A DNA stretch of 57,215 nucleotides from an uncultured Oxalobacteraceae bacterium (GTDB lineage Bacteria; Pseudomonadota; Gammaproteobacteria; Burkholderiales; Burkholderiaceae). The notes beneath the pieces were generated by a model. It saw nothing but the letters and a program-made list of their open reading frames with translations, had not been told where the DNA came from and made no database searches. The stretch spans positions 1-57,215 of the forward strand of contig CAMLIL010000029.1 in NCBI GenBank assembly GCA_946480015.1. Reading direction: 5' to 3'. Shown piece by piece: positions 9,555 through 20,000 of the stretch (its first letter is position 1; each line of letters begins with the position of its first letter). Made by a program: the position numbers and the translations under genes.

Positions 9555-9572
9555 TTGGCATTGTACCCGCGT
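9555..9572 (+). promoter_or_regulatory. Possible sigma-54 promoter of fliE
   Basis: TTGGCATTGTACCCGCG has GG and GC separated by exactly ten bases, the sigma-54 -24/-12 geometry, and the TTGGCA half fits well. The -12 half is CCGC rather than TTGC, so the match is only moderate. It lies about 50 bases upstream of the fliE ATG. fliE is often sigma-54 dependent in bacteria with class II flagellar control. Confidence 0.3.
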
Positions 9573-9620
9573 GGCGGCGGCATGGAAGAGGCCGTCATAG
9601 TGTCGTCACAGGAGAACAAC

Positions 9621-9971
9621 ATGAACATTGGTGGAATTGACAACAGCCGCATTCAGGCGATGATGGAACAGTTGAAGGCGGCGGCGACCAAGCCGACCGC
9701 CGGCGTGGCCGCGCCCGCCGACATCGCCGCACCCGGCAGCGCCGCCAAGGTCGATTTCGCCGATGCGCTGAAAAACTCGATCAGCCAGGTCAGCGACGCG
9801 CAGAACGCGGCCGAAGCCAAGGGCAAGGCCTTCGCCATGGGCGACGATTCGGTCAATCTGTCGGATGTGATGATTTCGATGCAGAAGGCCAGCATCGGCT
9901 TCCAGGCCACGGTGCAGGTGAGGAACAAGCTGGTGTCGGCTTATCACGAAATCATGAATATGCAGGTGTAA
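9621..9971 (+). CDS. fliE: FliE, MS-ring to rod junction protein
   Basis: 116 residues from the ATG at 9621, preceded by CAGGAGAACAAC (good ribosome site). Upstream in-frame codons reach 9555 but lack a ribosome site. The C-terminal half has the conserved FliE pattern VDFADALKNSISQVSDAQN and VNLSDVMISMQKASIGFQAT, ending in VRNKLVSAYHEIMNMQV. FliE joins the FliF MS ring to the proximal rod and is the first rod protein exported. It is transcribed away from fliF, as a single gene facing the pao block. Confidence 0.96.
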   Translation: MNIGGIDNSRIQAMMEQLKAAATKPTAGVAAPADIAAPGSAAKVDFADALKNSISQVSDAQNAAEAKGKAFAMGDDSVNLSDVMISMQKASIGFQATVQVRNKLVSAYHEIMNMQV

Positions 9972-10136
9972 ACGCTTGCCACCGACAGGCCCGGACTCAT
10001 GAAGCAGCGACATAAACCCATGCGCTGCACGGCATGAATCGCCTGTTAAAATTATCGTAACATCACAGGCTCTTGGTCGGGCCGCCTCGCTCCTCTACGG
10101 CCCGTCACTTGTCGTCAGCCGAGAGGAAGTGAACTC

Positions 10137-10772
10137 ATGGATAACTCCAGCGATATCGATCAAGCCCGGCGCGATCTGCTCATTACTGGTGCGCTGTCGG
10201 CGACCGCGGTTGCGCTGCCACCGGTGGCCGCTGCGCAAACCGCCGCCACGCCCGCGCCGGTGCTCGCCAAGGTGTCCCTGCGCGTCAATGGCCAGCGCCA
10301 CGCCATGGAGCTCGACACCCGCACCAGCCTGCTCGACATGCTGCGCGAGCATCTGCACCTGACCGGCACCAAGAAAGGCTGCGACCAGGGGCAGTGCGGG
10401 GCCTGTACCGTGATCGTCGACGGGCGCCGCATCAATTCCTGCCTGAGCCTTGCCGTGATGCACGAGGGCGCGGACATCACCACCATCGAAGGCCTGGGCA
10501 CGCCCGCCAGGCTGCATCCGATGCAGACGGCCTTTATCAGGCATGACGGCTACCAGTGCGGTTACTGCACGCCCGGGCAGATCTGCTCGGCAGTTGCGAT
10601 GCTGGACGAGATTGGCCAGGGCATCCCCAGCCATGCCAGCCCCGATCTGAACGCCAAACCGCTGCTGTCGGCGGCCGAATTGCGCGAACGCATGAGCGGC
10701 AATATCTGCCGCTGCGGCGCCTATTCGAATATCGTCGAGGCGATTACCGAAGTTGCGGGAGGTAAAGCATGA
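10137..10772 (+). CDS. paoA: PaoA-like 2Fe-2S subunit of periplasmic aldehyde oxidoreductase
   Basis: 211 residues. The N-terminus has a twin-arginine signal ([10 protein letters not shown] at 11-20, then a hydrophobic stretch to about 34), so the complex is probably exported folded through Tat. Cysteines 82, 87, 90 and 102 ([10 protein letters not shown]...SC) bind the plant-type 2Fe-2S cluster. The second cluster is formed by CGYC and CRC motifs in the C-terminal half ([24 protein letters not shown]). The subunit passes electrons between the molybdenum centre and FAD. A ribosome site (GAGAGGAAG) precedes the ATG, and its end overlaps paoB by four bases. Assignment to the PaoA/YagT branch follows from the Tat signal and the three-gene order. 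The physiological aldehyde is unknown. Confidence 0.88.
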   Translation: MDNSSDIDQARRDLLITGALSATAVALPPVAAAQTAATPAPVLAKVSLRVNGQRHAMELDTRTSLLDMLREHLHLTGTKKGCDQGQCGACTVIVDGRRINSCLSLAVMHEGADITTIEGLGTPARLHPMQTAFIRHDGYQCGYCTPGQICSAVAMLDEIGQGIPSHASPDLNAKPLLSAAELRERMSGNICRCGAYSNIVEAITEVAGGKA

Positions 10773-11722
10773 AGGCCTTTACGTATCAGCGCGCCAGGAC
10801 GCCGGCCGAAGCGGCCGCCGCAGTTGCGCGCGTCCCCGGGGCGCGCTTTATCGCCGGCGGCACCAATTTGCTGGACCTGATGAAGCTGGAGATCGAGACC
10901 CCGCCGCATCTGGTCGACGTGACCGGCCTGGCGCTCGACAAGATCGAGGCCGCGCCGGGCGGCGGACTGCGCGTGGGCGCGCTGGTGCGCAATACCGACC
11001 TGGCGGCCGATGCGCGGGTGCGGCGCGATTACGCCGTGCTGTCGCGCGCGCTGCTGGCGGGTGCGTCGGCGCAGCTGCGCAACAAGGCGACCACCGCCGG
11101 CAATCTGCTGCAGCGCACCCGCTGTCCCTATTTCTACGACACCAACCAGGCCTGCAACAAGCGCGCGCCGGGCAGTGGCTGCGCCGCGCTCGGCGGCTAC
11201 ACCCGCAGCCATGCGATCGTCGGCCAGAGCGAGACCTGCATCGCGACCCATCCGAGCGACATGGCGGTGGCCATGCAATTGCTCGACGCCGGCGTGGAAA
11301 CGGTGCGGCCGGATGGCGCCGTGCGCACCATCCCGATCGCTGATTTTTACCGCTTGCCGGGCGCAACCCCGCACATCGAAACCACGCTGGCGCCGGGCGA
11401 GCTGATTACCGCGGTCACGCTGCCCAGTCCGCTTGGCGGCAAGCACGTTTATCACAAGGTGCGCGACCGGGCTTCGTATGCCTTCGCGCTGGTGTCGGTG
11501 GCGGCGGTGCTGCGGCCGGACGGCAGCGGCCGGGTCGCCCTCGGCGGCGTGGCGCACCGTCCGTGGCGGGTGCCGGCGGCGGAAGCGGAGCTGGCGCGCG
11601 GCGGCAAGGCGGTGACCGACGTGCTGCTGGCCGGCGCCCGCGTCACCAGCGAGAATGCCTACAAAATCCCGCTGGTTCAGCGCACGCTCGACGCGGTGCT
11701 GGCGGAAGCGAAGAAAGGCTGA
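10769..11722 (+). CDS. paoB: PaoB-like FAD-binding subunit of aldehyde oxidoreductase
   Basis: 317 residues, ATG overlapping the paoA stop by four bases. It is a CO-dehydrogenase-flavoprotein-like FAD domain: [19 protein letters not shown] near 29-48 binds the FAD pyrophosphate, and [19 protein letters not shown] lies near 108-126. The Cys-rich insert [20 protein letters not shown] is the place where E. coli PaoB carries an extra 4Fe-4S cluster, and it supports the Pao assignment over ordinary xanthine dehydrogenase medium subunits. It takes electrons from PaoA and passes them to an acceptor. No Tat signal is present, so it probably crosses with PaoA. Confidence 0.88.
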   Translation: MKAFTYQRARTPAEAAAAVARVPGARFIAGGTNLLDLMKLEIETPPHLVDVTGLALDKIEAAPGGGLRVGALVRNTDLAADARVRRDYAVLSRALLAGASAQLRNKATTAGNLLQRTRCPYFYDTNQACNKRAPGSGCAALGGYTRSHAIVGQSETCIATHPSDMAVAMQLLDAGVETVRPDGAVRTIPIADFYRLPGATPHIETTLAPGELITAVTLPSPLGGKHVYHKVRDRASYAFALVSVAAVLRPDGSGRVALGGVAHRPWRVPAAEAELARGGKAVTDVLLAGARVTSENAYKIPLVQRTLDAVLAEAKKG

Positions 11723-11726
11723 TGAG

Positions 11727-13931
11727 ATGAAATTCACCACTCCCGCGACCACCAATCCGATCGACCGTTTGAAGGTCATCGGCAAGCCGACCGACCGCAT
11801 CGACGGTCCCCTGAAGACCACCGGCAGCGCGCCCTACGCTTATGAACAGCACAAGGCCGTCCCCAATGCCGCTTATGGCTACGTGGTGGGCGCGGCCATC
11901 GCCAAGGGCCGCATCGCCGGCATGGATACCAGCGCGGCCAAGGCGGCGCCGGGCGTGATCGCCATCGTTACCGCCGACAGCGCGGGCAAGCTCGGCAAGG
12001 GCAATTTCAATACCGCCACGCTGCTGGGCGGTCCCGAGATCGAGCACTACCACCAGGCCATTGCCCTGGTCGTCGCCGAGACGTTCGAGCAGGCGCGCGC
12101 GGCGGCCGTGCTGGTCAAGGTCGAGTACGCGAAGCAGGCCGGCCGGTACGACCTTGCGGCGGCCAGGCACGCGGCGGCCGTGCCGAAGCCGGGACAGGAC
12201 AAGCCCGACAGCCAGACCGGAAAGTTCGAGTCCGCGTTCGTTCAAGCGCCGGTCAAGCTCGATGCCACCTACAGCACGCCCGACCAGACCCACGCGATGA
12301 TGGAGCCGCATGCCTCGATCGCGCAGTGGGACGGCGACAAGCTGACGCTGTACACCTCCAACCAGATGATCAACTGGACCAGGAACGATCTGGCCAAGAC
12401 GCTCGGCATTCCCGCGGCCAATGTGCGGCTGGTGTCGCCGTTTATCGGCGGCGGTTTCGGCGGCAAGCTGTTCCTGCGCTCGGAAGCGCTGCTCGCCGCC
12501 CTTGGCGCCAAGGCGGCGCGGCGCCCCGTGAAAGTGGCGCTGCAACGCGCCATCATGATGAATAACACCACGCACCGGCCAGCAACCATCCAGCGCATCC
12601 GCATCGGCGCCACGCGCGAGGGGCGCATCGGCGCGATCGCGCACGAGAGCTGGTCGGGCGACCTGCCGGACGGCAAGCCGGAAACGGCCGTTATGCAGAC
12701 CCGCCTCCTGTACGCGGGCGCCAACCGCATGACGCGGATGCGTCTGGCAACACTCGATCTGGCCGAAGGTAACGCCATGCGCGCGCCCGGCGAGGCGCCG
12801 GGAATGATGGCGCTCGAGATCGCCATGGACGAGATGGCCGAGAAACTGAAGATGGACCCGGTCACTTTTCGCATCGTCAACGACACCACGGTCGACCCGG
12901 AAAAGCGCGAGCGCAAGTTCTCGCAGCGCCGCCTGGTCGACTGCCTGCGCATGGGCGCGGAGCGCTTCGGCTGGGACCAGCGCCATCCCGTGCCGGGCAA
13001 GGTGCGCGAGGGCCGCTGGCTGATCGGTCTGGGCATGGCGGCGGCGTTCCGTAACAATCTGGTGATGAAGTCGGGGGCGCGCGTGCGCCTCGAGCGCGAC
13101 GGCACGGTGACCGTGGAAACCGACATGACCGACATCGGCACCGGCAGCTACACCATCATCGCCCAGACTGCAGCCGAGATGCTCGGCGTGCCGCTCGAAC
13201 ACGTGGCGGTGCGCCTGGGCGACTCGGCTTACCCGGTGTCGGCCGGGTCGGGCGGGCAGTTTGGCGGCAACAGCTCGACTGCCGGGGTGTACGCGGCCTG
13301 CGTCAAGCTGCGCCAGGCGATCGCGGCGAAGCTTGGGCTGGACCCGGCCACGGCCGATTTCGCGGACGGGGAGGTGAGCGCGGGCGCGCGCACGCTGGCC
13401 TTGCGCCAGGCCGCCAGCGACGGCGCGCTCACCGGCGAGGACAGCATCGAATTCGGCGACCTGGCCAAGAAAGTCCAGCAATCGACCTTTGGCGCCCACT
13501 TCGTCGAGGTGGCGGTCGACGCCGCCACCGCCGAAGTGCGGGTGCGGCGCATGCTGGCCGTGTGCGCGGCCGGGCGCATCCTGAATCCGAAATCGGCGCG
13601 CAGCCAGGTGATCGGCGCCATGACGATGGGGGTGGGCGCGGCGCTGATGGAACATCTGGTGGTCGATAAGCGGATCGGCTTTTTCGTCAACCACGACCTG
13701 GCCGGCTACGAAGTGCCGGTGCATGCCGACATTCCGCACCAGGAAGTCATCTTCCTCGACGAGACCGACCCGTACTCGTCGCCGATGAAGGCCAAGGGCG
13801 TGGGCGAGCTGGGCATCTGCGGCGTGGCCGCGGCGGTGGCGAACGCGATCTACAACGCCACTGGGGTGCGCGTGCGCGACTACCCGGTCACGCTCGACAA
13901 GCTGCTGGCGACGATGCCGGCGTATGCCTAG
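11727..13931 (+). CDS. paoC: PaoC-like molybdenum (MCD) subunit of aldehyde oxidoreductase
   Basis: 734 residues from the ATG at 11727, four bases after the paoB stop (E. coli PaoC is 732). It binds the molybdopterin cytosine dinucleotide cofactor. Visible motifs are the N-terminal IDRLKVIGKPTDRIDG, the cofactor-binding SPFIGGGFGGKLFLRSE and a Gly-rich TDIGTGSYTI. The KGVGELG motif near the end places catalytic Glu at residue 694, matching the family active-site Glu. It oxidises aldehydes to acids with water as oxygen donor. No PaoD-type maturation chaperone is encoded nearby, so cofactor insertion must use a gene elsewhere. The stop overlaps the convergent LysR gene by three bases. Confidence 0.9.
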   Translation: MKFTTPATTNPIDRLKVIGKPTDRIDGPLKTTGSAPYAYEQHKAVPNAAYGYVVGAAIAKGRIAGMDTSAAKAAPGVIAIVTADSAGKLGKGNFNTATLLGGPEIEHYHQAIALVVAETFEQARAAAVLVKVEYAKQAGRYDLAAARHAAAVPKPGQDKPDSQTGKFESAFVQAPVKLDATYSTPDQTHAMMEPHASIAQWDGDKLTLYTSNQMINWTRNDLAKTLGIPAANVRLVSPFIGGGFGGKLFLRSEALLAALGAKAARRPVKVALQRAIMMNNTTHRPATIQRIRIGATREGRIGAIAHESWSGDLPDGKPETAVMQTRLLYAGANRMTRMRLATLDLAEGNAMRAPGEAPGMMALEIAMDEMAEKLKMDPVTFRIVNDTTVDPEKRERKFSQRRLVDCLRMGAERFGWDQRHPVPGKVREGRWLIGLGMAAAFRNNLVMKSGARVRLERDGTVTVETDMTDIGTGSYTIIAQTAAEMLGVPLEHVAVRLGDSAYPVSAGSGGQFGGNSSTAGVYAACVKLRQAIAAKLGLDPATADFADGEVSAGARTLALRQAASDGALTGEDSIEFGDLAKKVQQSTFGAHFVEVAVDAATAEVRVRRMLAVCAAGRILNPKSARSQVIGAMTMGVGAALMEHLVVDKRIGFFVNHDLAGYEVPVHADIPHQEVIFLDETDPYSSPMKAKGVGELGICGVAAAVANAIYNATGVRVRDYPVTLDKLLATMPAYA

Positions 13932-14821
13932 CCGGGGGCGCGAATCGCCTCGATAACCAGGGCCAGCGCGCGCGAGGAGTGGCGCCGGCTCGGGTAGTAA
14001 GCCTGCAGGCCGGGGAAGCTGGGACACCAGTGTTCCATCACGCTGATCAGGCGTCCTTCGCGCACATGCGGTCCGGCCATTTCCTCGGGAAGGAAGGCCA
14101 GGCCGCAGCCGCTCAGCGCCGCGTTGAGCATGTGGTAAGCGCTGGTGCAAACCACCTGGCCGCGCACGCGCACTTCGGTCATGCGCCCGGCTTCGCTCAG
14201 TTCCCACGCGTAAAGGCCGCCGTTGCTGGCCAGGCGCAGGGTGACGCAGTTGTGCTTCATCAGTTCGCGCGGCGAAGCCGGCTTGGGGCGCCACTCGAAA
14301 TAGCCGGGCGAGCCGACGATCATCATCGGCACGTCCGGCGTCAGGCGCACCGCGATCATGTCTTTTTCGACCTGGTCGCCGTAGCGCACCCCGATGTCGT
14401 AGCGTTCGGCCGCGATGTCGATCATGCGGTACTCGGAGTTCAGTTCCACATGCAGATCGGGATAGAGCGGCAGGATTTTCGCCAGCCGCGGCCACAGCAC
14501 GGTATTGATCACGTGATCGATCGCGGTAATGCGCACCGTGCCGGCAGGGTTGTCGCCCAGATCGCTGACTGCGGCAATTTCCGCGTCGATCTCTTCCAGC
14601 CGCGGGGCGACGTTCTGGATCAGGCGTTCGCCCGCCTCGGTAGGCGAAACGCTGCGCGTGGTGCGGGTGAGCAGGCGCACGCCCAGGCGCGCTTCGAGCG
14701 AGCGGATGATGTGGCTCAGCGCCGATTGCGTCATGCCCAGCTTGGCCGCCGCCCGCGTGAAACTGCGTTCCCGGGCGACTTCGAAAAAGACAAGGATGTC
14801 GTTGATATTGTCGCGCGCCAT
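13928..14821 (-). CDS. LysR-family transcriptional regulator
   Basis: 297 residues, normal for the family. The N-terminal winged helix-turn-helix is clear: DILVFFEVARERSFTRAAAK, then LGMTQSALSHIIRSLEARLG and LLTRTTRSVSPTEAGERL. The rest is a periplasmic-binding-protein-like effector domain ending in a Ser/Arg-rich tail (YYPSRRHSSRAL), seen in the group that often controls short-chain dehydrogenase, aldehyde or quinone genes. It converges on paoC with overlapping stops and lies downstream of the AEC transporter gene on the same strand. Regulation of pao or of the transporter is plausible from position but not shown. Confidence 0.9.
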   Translation of the reverse strand: MARDNINDILVFFEVARERSFTRAAAKLGMTQSALSHIIRSLEARLGVRLLTRTTRSVSPTEAGERLIQNVAPRLEEIDAEIAAVSDLGDNPAGTVRITAIDHVINTVLWPRLAKILPLYPDLHVELNSEYRMIDIAAERYDIGVRYGDQVEKDMIAVRLTPDVPMMIVGSPGYFEWRPKPASPRELMKHNCVTLRLASNGGLYAWELSEAGRMTEVRVRGQVVCTSAYHMLNAALSGCGLAFLPEEMAGPHVREGRLISVMEHWCPSFPGLQAYYPSRRHSSRALALVIEAIRAPG

Positions 14822-15000
14822 CTGGTCGAGTCCTGGAATGTCGAGTTCAACTCATGAAATAACGGGCTGGATTCATGATGATAATTCATAAGGTCGTTCG
14901 ACCATATTTCCATTGCCGCCATGATGATCGGCGGGACGGCGCTGTTGCCAGCCGCGTCGTTCGTCATTGGCAATGGGCCCCCGCTTTGCGCGAGGGCGAC

Positions 15001-15915
15001 TTAGCGCTGCAGGTGCTGGATCAGATACATCAGTCCGGGCATGCTGGCCATGGCCAGCAGGGTGCTGGTCATCACGGCGGTGGCGGCCTTTTCGGGATGC
15101 AGCTGCAGCTGGTTGGCAATGACCACCGAATTGCCCGCCATCGGCACGCAGCACATCAGCAGCACTGCCGCCTGTTCGACCGGGGCCAGCGAGGCCTTGA
15201 ACAGGCTGATCAGCAGCATGCCCAAACTGGGCCAGTACACATACTTCCAGCCGATCGCGGCAAGCAGGAACTTCCAGTCGAGTGCAAAGCGCTGGATTTT
15301 CGACAGGGTCAGGCCGATCACCATCATGCCCAGCACGCTGTAGGCGCCCTTGAAGTTGTTCATGCTGGCAATGAGCACTTCGCCGGGCATCAGGGCCGTG
15401 CCTTTGATCAGGGTGGCAAGGGCGAAGGCGTACAGGGTGGGCATGCGCGCCACCGTATTCAATGAGTCGCGCACGCCATATTTGCCGCGCGAGGTGATGA
15501 AGTAGCCGACCGTGAAGTCGTACAGGTTGGCGCCGAAGATGAGGAACACGGCCACGGCGGCGCCGTGGGCGTCGAACAGGGCCAGCGCCATTGGCAGGCC
15601 GAAGTAGCCGGTGTTGCCGGTGCCGCCGGCGAAGGCAAACAGATTCTTGGTGTTGTCGCGCCAAAGCAGGCGGCCGACGTTGTAGGCGAGAATGGCCGAG
15701 CTGCTGCAGATCAGGAAGGCCGCCGCCGAGAAGCGGATGTAGTTGCCGGCAGGTGCCTGGAGCACCGACACGAACATCACCGCCGGGGTGATCACGTACA
15801 CCAGCAGGGTGGAGATGTCCTGTTGATTGGTCTTGAATTTCTTGCCAACGACTATGCCGATGAGGGCGATCGCGATCAGAAAGCCGACGCGGGTCAGCAT
15901 GTCATGCAGGTGCAT
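15001..15915 (-). CDS. AEC (auxin efflux carrier) family transporter
   Basis: 304 residues with about ten hydrophobic helices in two blocks of five. Examples are VGFLIAIALIGIVVG near the start, QDISTLLVYVITPAVMFVSV with the family's helix-break Pro, and TALMPGEVLIASMNNFKGAY in the middle. The second block ends in QAAVLLMCCVPMAGNSVVIA, where the P-x-A-G-N-S pattern is typical of the family. Bacterial members export or import organic acids such as malate or malonate. It is 179 bases upstream of the LysR gene on the same strand, and ycgR lies nine bases upstream of its start, so read-through from the flagellar unit is possible. The substrate cannot be read from sequence. Confidence 0.85.
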   Translation of the reverse strand: MHLHDMLTRVGFLIAIALIGIVVGKKFKTNQQDISTLLVYVITPAVMFVSVLQAPAGNYIRFSAAAFLICSSSAILAYNVGRLLWRDNTKNLFAFAGGTGNTGYFGLPMALALFDAHGAAVAVFLIFGANLYDFTVGYFITSRGKYGVRDSLNTVARMPTLYAFALATLIKGTALMPGEVLIASMNNFKGAYSVLGMMVIGLTLSKIQRFALDWKFLLAAIGWKYVYWPSLGMLLISLFKASLAPVEQAAVLLMCCVPMAGNSVVIANQLQLHPEKAATAVMTSTLLAMASMPGLMYLIQHLQR

Positions 15916-15924
15916 CCGGTCCTT

Positions 15925-16683
15925 TTAGCTCAAACCGGCGATGCGGGCGTTGCGTTCGCGCTCCAGCTTGGTGATGTATTTCTGCACGTTGGCCAGGTTG
16001 CCGCGCGAGATGTCGATGAATTCGCAGCCAAGACGCCGGTTGGTCTTGCTGTTCAGTAAAGTCATTTCGATCGAGTTGCGGATCTGCAGGCTGGTCGTGA
16101 CCGTGCCCACTTCCGGCAATTCGATGCGCACATTCTCGTACTTGCTGCCGATGGTGGTGCCCAGCACCAGTTTATTGTCGAGGATGGCGATGCCGCCGCA
16201 GCTGATGTCGGCCAGCGGGAAAATATTGTTGCCGCCGCCCAGTTCGGGCGGCATGGTAATGACCGCGCGCACCGGGTTGCTGACCGGCGTGGGCATGCGG
16301 TAGTACTCGCGCCGCTGCAGGCGGATCAGGCTCTCCGGCACGGTCATGCGGAAGGCGGCGCTGTTCTGGAATTTGGCGGCGCTGACGCCGTCGGCGGCGA
16401 ACAGGATGCGGATCTTGTCCAGGCTGGTTTCGAAGGAAATCCCCTTGGCGGCCAGAATGCGCTGGTTTTGCTCCTGGTTGAGCGAGCAGTCCAGCAGCAC
16501 GGTGCCGGCCTCGCCATCCACCTCCAGCACCGAGGTGACGCACACGTCCGATTCGCCGTGCACCAGCATGCGCACCAGCTGCTTTTTTTCGCCGATATTG
16601 CGCATCAGCGCAATGATTTCACGGCGCGAGGTGACTTCGTAATCGTGCCAGTTTTGCAGTTCGGCTTCGTAAAGTGATTGCAT
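15925..16683 (-). CDS. ycgR: YcgR, c-di-GMP-binding flagellar brake protein
   Basis: 252 residues. The N-terminal YcgR-N domain covers about 10-112. The C-terminal PilZ domain (about 120-240) has both c-di-GMP motifs: RxxxR at 125-129 (REYYR) and DxSxxG at 159-164 (DISCGG). With c-di-GMP bound, YcgR contacts the motor and slows rotation. The ancestral order was probably ... fliD, fliS, fliT, fliK-like, FlhB-domain, ycgR on this strand. That order is now interrupted by the exported-protein gene at 17058-20486. A truncated second copy of ycgR sequence remains at 20496-20547. Confidence 0.94.
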   Translation of the reverse strand: MQSLYEAELQNWHDYEVTSRREIIALMRNIGEKKQLVRMLVHGESDVCVTSVLEVDGEAGTVLLDCSLNQEQNQRILAAKGISFETSLDKIRILFAADGVSAAKFQNSAAFRMTVPESLIRLQRREYYRMPTPVSNPVRAVITMPPELGGGNNIFPLADISCGGIAILDNKLVLGTTIGSKYENVRIELPEVGTVTTSLQIRNSIEMTLLNSKTNRRLGCEFIDISRGNLANVQKYITKLERERNARIAGLS

Positions 16684-16693
16684 GGGATCAGCC

Positions 16694-16890
16694 GCTTCGC
16701 GGTGGAGTAACAGGTGGGTCGATCAGACGGGCCGCATCGGGCGCGGCGGGGAGCGCCCCACCATTCTTCTGCGCAACTTCTACATGATATCGCCACGCCA
16801 GCAGTTCCGCAATTGCGCGCTGGGCGTGCGGGCGGAATCTGTCGGCCCGGATCGACATCCGTGATCAAGCCGACAAGTTTTTGGGATGTG
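16694..16890 (-). pseudogene. Decayed 3' remnant of the FlhB-domain gene
   Basis: About 195 bases align with the 3' end of the intact FlhB-domain gene at 20551-20747 on the same strand, at roughly 80-85% identity by eye. Shared runs include GCCACGCCAGCAGTTCCGCA and GGCGGAATCTGTCGG. Translation on the minus strand still shows QKLVGLITDVDPGRQIPPA against ELVALLMDVDLDRQIPPA in the intact gene, then a frameshift scrambles the rest. No start codon region remains. It directly follows the intact ycgR, so the pair ycgR + remnant mirrors the pair ycgR-remnant + intact gene on the far side of the exported-protein gene. Confidence 0.85.
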
Positions 16891-17057
16891 ACCGCAGGTC
16901 CCAGGTGGAAAGTTTTCAACTTCGAAACTTTCGCACAAAATAAATTTTTCCTGGTAAAAATATTGTTTTGTGGCAACCTTGATGTCGTTACAGGGTGAGG
17001 CACATCTCCGTCGCGCCACCGGCGACTCCGCGCATACTTCTCATAGAGTTTTCATTC
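16891..17057 (+). promoter_or_regulatory. AT-rich leader upstream of the exported PKD protein gene
   Basis: About 165 bases between the remnant and the start of the exported-protein gene. The stretch from about 16915 to 16975 is strikingly AT-rich for this window (runs such as CACAAAATAAATTTTTCC and GGTAAAAATATTG) and most likely holds the promoter of the downstream gene. No confident -35/-10 pair was identified. Confidence 0.35.
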
Positions 17058-20000
17058 ATGCATTCCCGTCCGTTTTTCTCAAAGTTTCTTGCTCTCATTT
17101 TTCTGACGTTCTGTTCGTTGTCTGCACTGCATGCCCAGGATACCCGTGCCCCGTCCGTCTCCATCACGGCGGACATGGGGGGCTGGGCCGATCAGCCGTC
17201 GATCAGCGACGACGGTCGTTACATTGCCTTCCGCTTCTCCACGCAGCCTGCAGGCCAGGGGCGAACCGACATCTACGTTCAGGATAGGGTGACCGGTGTC
17301 CGCCAAATCGTCACTAGCGGTGCCGTCGGCAATATCCTTAACAATACCGGGCAAAATCCGATTGTCAGCGGAAACGGACGCTACGTCTTGTATCGGACCA
17401 GCGCTACGAGCTATGGCACCGCCGGAGCCTATGCCTATCGTGTATTCGATCGCATCACTGCAACCACCGACACCGCAGTCGAGTTGAACACGGGTTTGGC
17501 TGGTTTTCCCTACGCCGCCATTAGTGCGGATGGGCGTTATGTGGTATATCGCGCGCTGGTCAACCCAACATATTACGCAGTATTCGTGCGCGATATGGTC
17601 GCAAGAACTACTGTTCAGGTTGGTCCGCTCTGGATCAACTCTGGCGGCTTTGCCGGCGACCGGTTGGGTATCAGCGTGGACGGCAGGTTTATCCTGATTC
17701 CAGCTAGGGAAACCGCGATAGCGGCTGCGAATGCAGTGGTGATTAACCGGGAAACCGGAGCGATTGAGTTGGCAAGCATAAATTACTCGGGAGCGAACGG
17801 ATCCAATGTCCAGCTGCCTTCTATAAGCGCCGATGGCCTGAGCGTCGCTTTTTCGTCGCAATCCAACACCTTGGTCCCAGGTGACACGGGTACAACCTGG
17901 GACGTATTCGTGCGAAACCGAGCGACTGCAACGACAGAGCGCATTATCACGGATGCTGCCAATGCGACGATGAGTGCGAATTCACGTTATGTTGTGTTTG
18001 CGGGCCGTAGGAGAATTTCGCCTCAGGCTCCGGAAGAGGGGATACATCGATATGATCGCGTTACCACGACCATGCGCAGCGTCTTCGGTACATACGCCAA
18101 TGCGACTATCCCGGTATTGAGCGCTGATGGGCGGTACGTCGCCTATAGACAAGGCTATTCCGTCGCGAATCAGTCGACTGGGTCGCAGATCTTTGTTGCC
18201 GACTTTGGCCCTCCGGCTGGACTCTCGGCGTCGCTTGCGAGCCTCGCGCTGACGGAAGGCGGAATCGAGGGAACCTACAGCCTGGTCCTGACCACGGCGC
18301 CGGCCGCCGACGTGACTGTCACGATTGCAACCGGCACCCAGCTGACGGCTGCCCGGACCCAGCTGACGTTTACGCCAGCAAACTGGAACGTGCCGCAGAC
18401 GGTGAGCATCCGGGCCGTGCAGGACGGCGTGAGCGAAGGCCCGCACAGCGCGGTAATCACCCACGCCCTGTCCAGTACCGATCCCGCCTACCAGGCCACT
18501 GGTGTGACACGGGTGACGGTTGCTATTGCCGATGCCGTCACGCCGACCGTTACGCATTCGGTGGCCGCTGGCGTCGTCTGGACCCAGCCTAACCTGCCCG
18601 TACGGGGCACTGCGGCCCCGGGTTCGACCGTGCTGGTCAGCGCCACCAACGTCACGACCAATGCCGTCATTGCCGTCAGTACGGTGGCCGATTCGAATGG
18701 CGTGTGGAGCCTTACTTTGTCGGGACTGAGCGACGGCGCGTATCAGTTGCGGGCTGAAGCCGATGCGATCGGCAGCACCATCGCAACGGTCACGATTGAC
18801 AGTCATGCGCCAGTGAGTACGATTGCGATCAGCCCAGCCGGCGTCGCAGGCTGGTATGCCAACGCGGTGCAGGTCACCATCAGCGCCACCGATGGCATTG
18901 GCGGGCAAGGCGTGGCGCGCAGCGAGTACAGCATCAATGGCGTTACCTACCTTGCATTCCCGGCCGCTGGCGTGAGCCTGACTACCCAAGGCAATACCAG
19001 CCTGTGCTACCGCTCGATTGACAAGGCCAACAATATCGAGCCCGCGCGCTGTGTTGCGATTGCGATCGACACGGTGCCGCCGCAAGTGGCGGCGGTATTC
19101 AATGCAATGAACAATACCCTGGCGCTGAGCGCCAGCGACAGCGGTTCGGGCATCGCCAGCGTGGAAGCGAGCCTGGATGGCGGCGTTACCTGGTCGCCTT
19201 ATACCGCCGTCCTGGAGTTCGGCAGCGATGGCAGTCACGTGGTGCACTACCGCGCACGCGACAAGGCTGGCAATCAGGCCGTGGGGCAAACAACGGTTCA
19301 GGTCGTCACCACACCGACGATGACCCCGCCGCAGCCTGCCACGGCAACCGAAGCGGTCATGTCGACCTTTAATCTCGGTAGCTTTATGGACCGAAATACC
19401 GATGGCCCATGGGCTGTCGATGTCGACTGGGGCGATGGTTCCGTCCACACGGTTTTCAGTGCCGACGCGGCAGGTGCGCTCAACCCCGCAGCCCATACCT
19501 ATGCCGATAGCGGTTCCTATACGGTGAATGTCAAGGTGACCGATCGAACCGGCCTGGTGGGCAGTTCCGTCTTCCCGGTCGACGTGGCGAACTCGGCGCC
19601 ACAGGCCGAACTGCGCGTGCCTGCCACGGCGCTCGAAGGCGCTACCGTGCTCGTCAGCATGGTTAACCCCTTCGATGCGTCCGCTGCCGACATCCAGGCC
19701 GGCTTTCGCTATGCGTTCGCGTGCGATGGCGCTTCCTTGGCCAACGCCACGTACGCCAACAGCGGTCCGAAAAGGACCGTCGTCTGCACCGTCGGCGACA
19801 ACGGTACGCAGACGGTCCGTGCCCGTATCATCGACAAGGACGGTGGCTATGCCGAGTACACCGGGTTCATCGCTGTCGCCAATGTCGCGCCGCGGGCCAT
19901 GTTGTCCGCTACCAGCGCTGTGATCGAAGGCGGCAGCGCAAGCGTAAGCTTAAGCGGCGCAATCGATCCGTCGGGTGCCGACACCCAAGCCGGTTTCCAC

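Noticed and set aside
10078..10104. Seven-base inverted repeat CGGGCCG/CGGCCCG upstream of paoA as a fliE terminator or operator
   Set aside because: Short GC-only stem with a 13-base loop and no T-run, easily formed by chance in this composition.
11643..14495. A very long open frame antisense to paoC and the LysR gene
   Set aside because: It is a shadow of high-GC third codon positions. The sense strand has full, motif-bearing genes and the antisense product has no recognisable domain.
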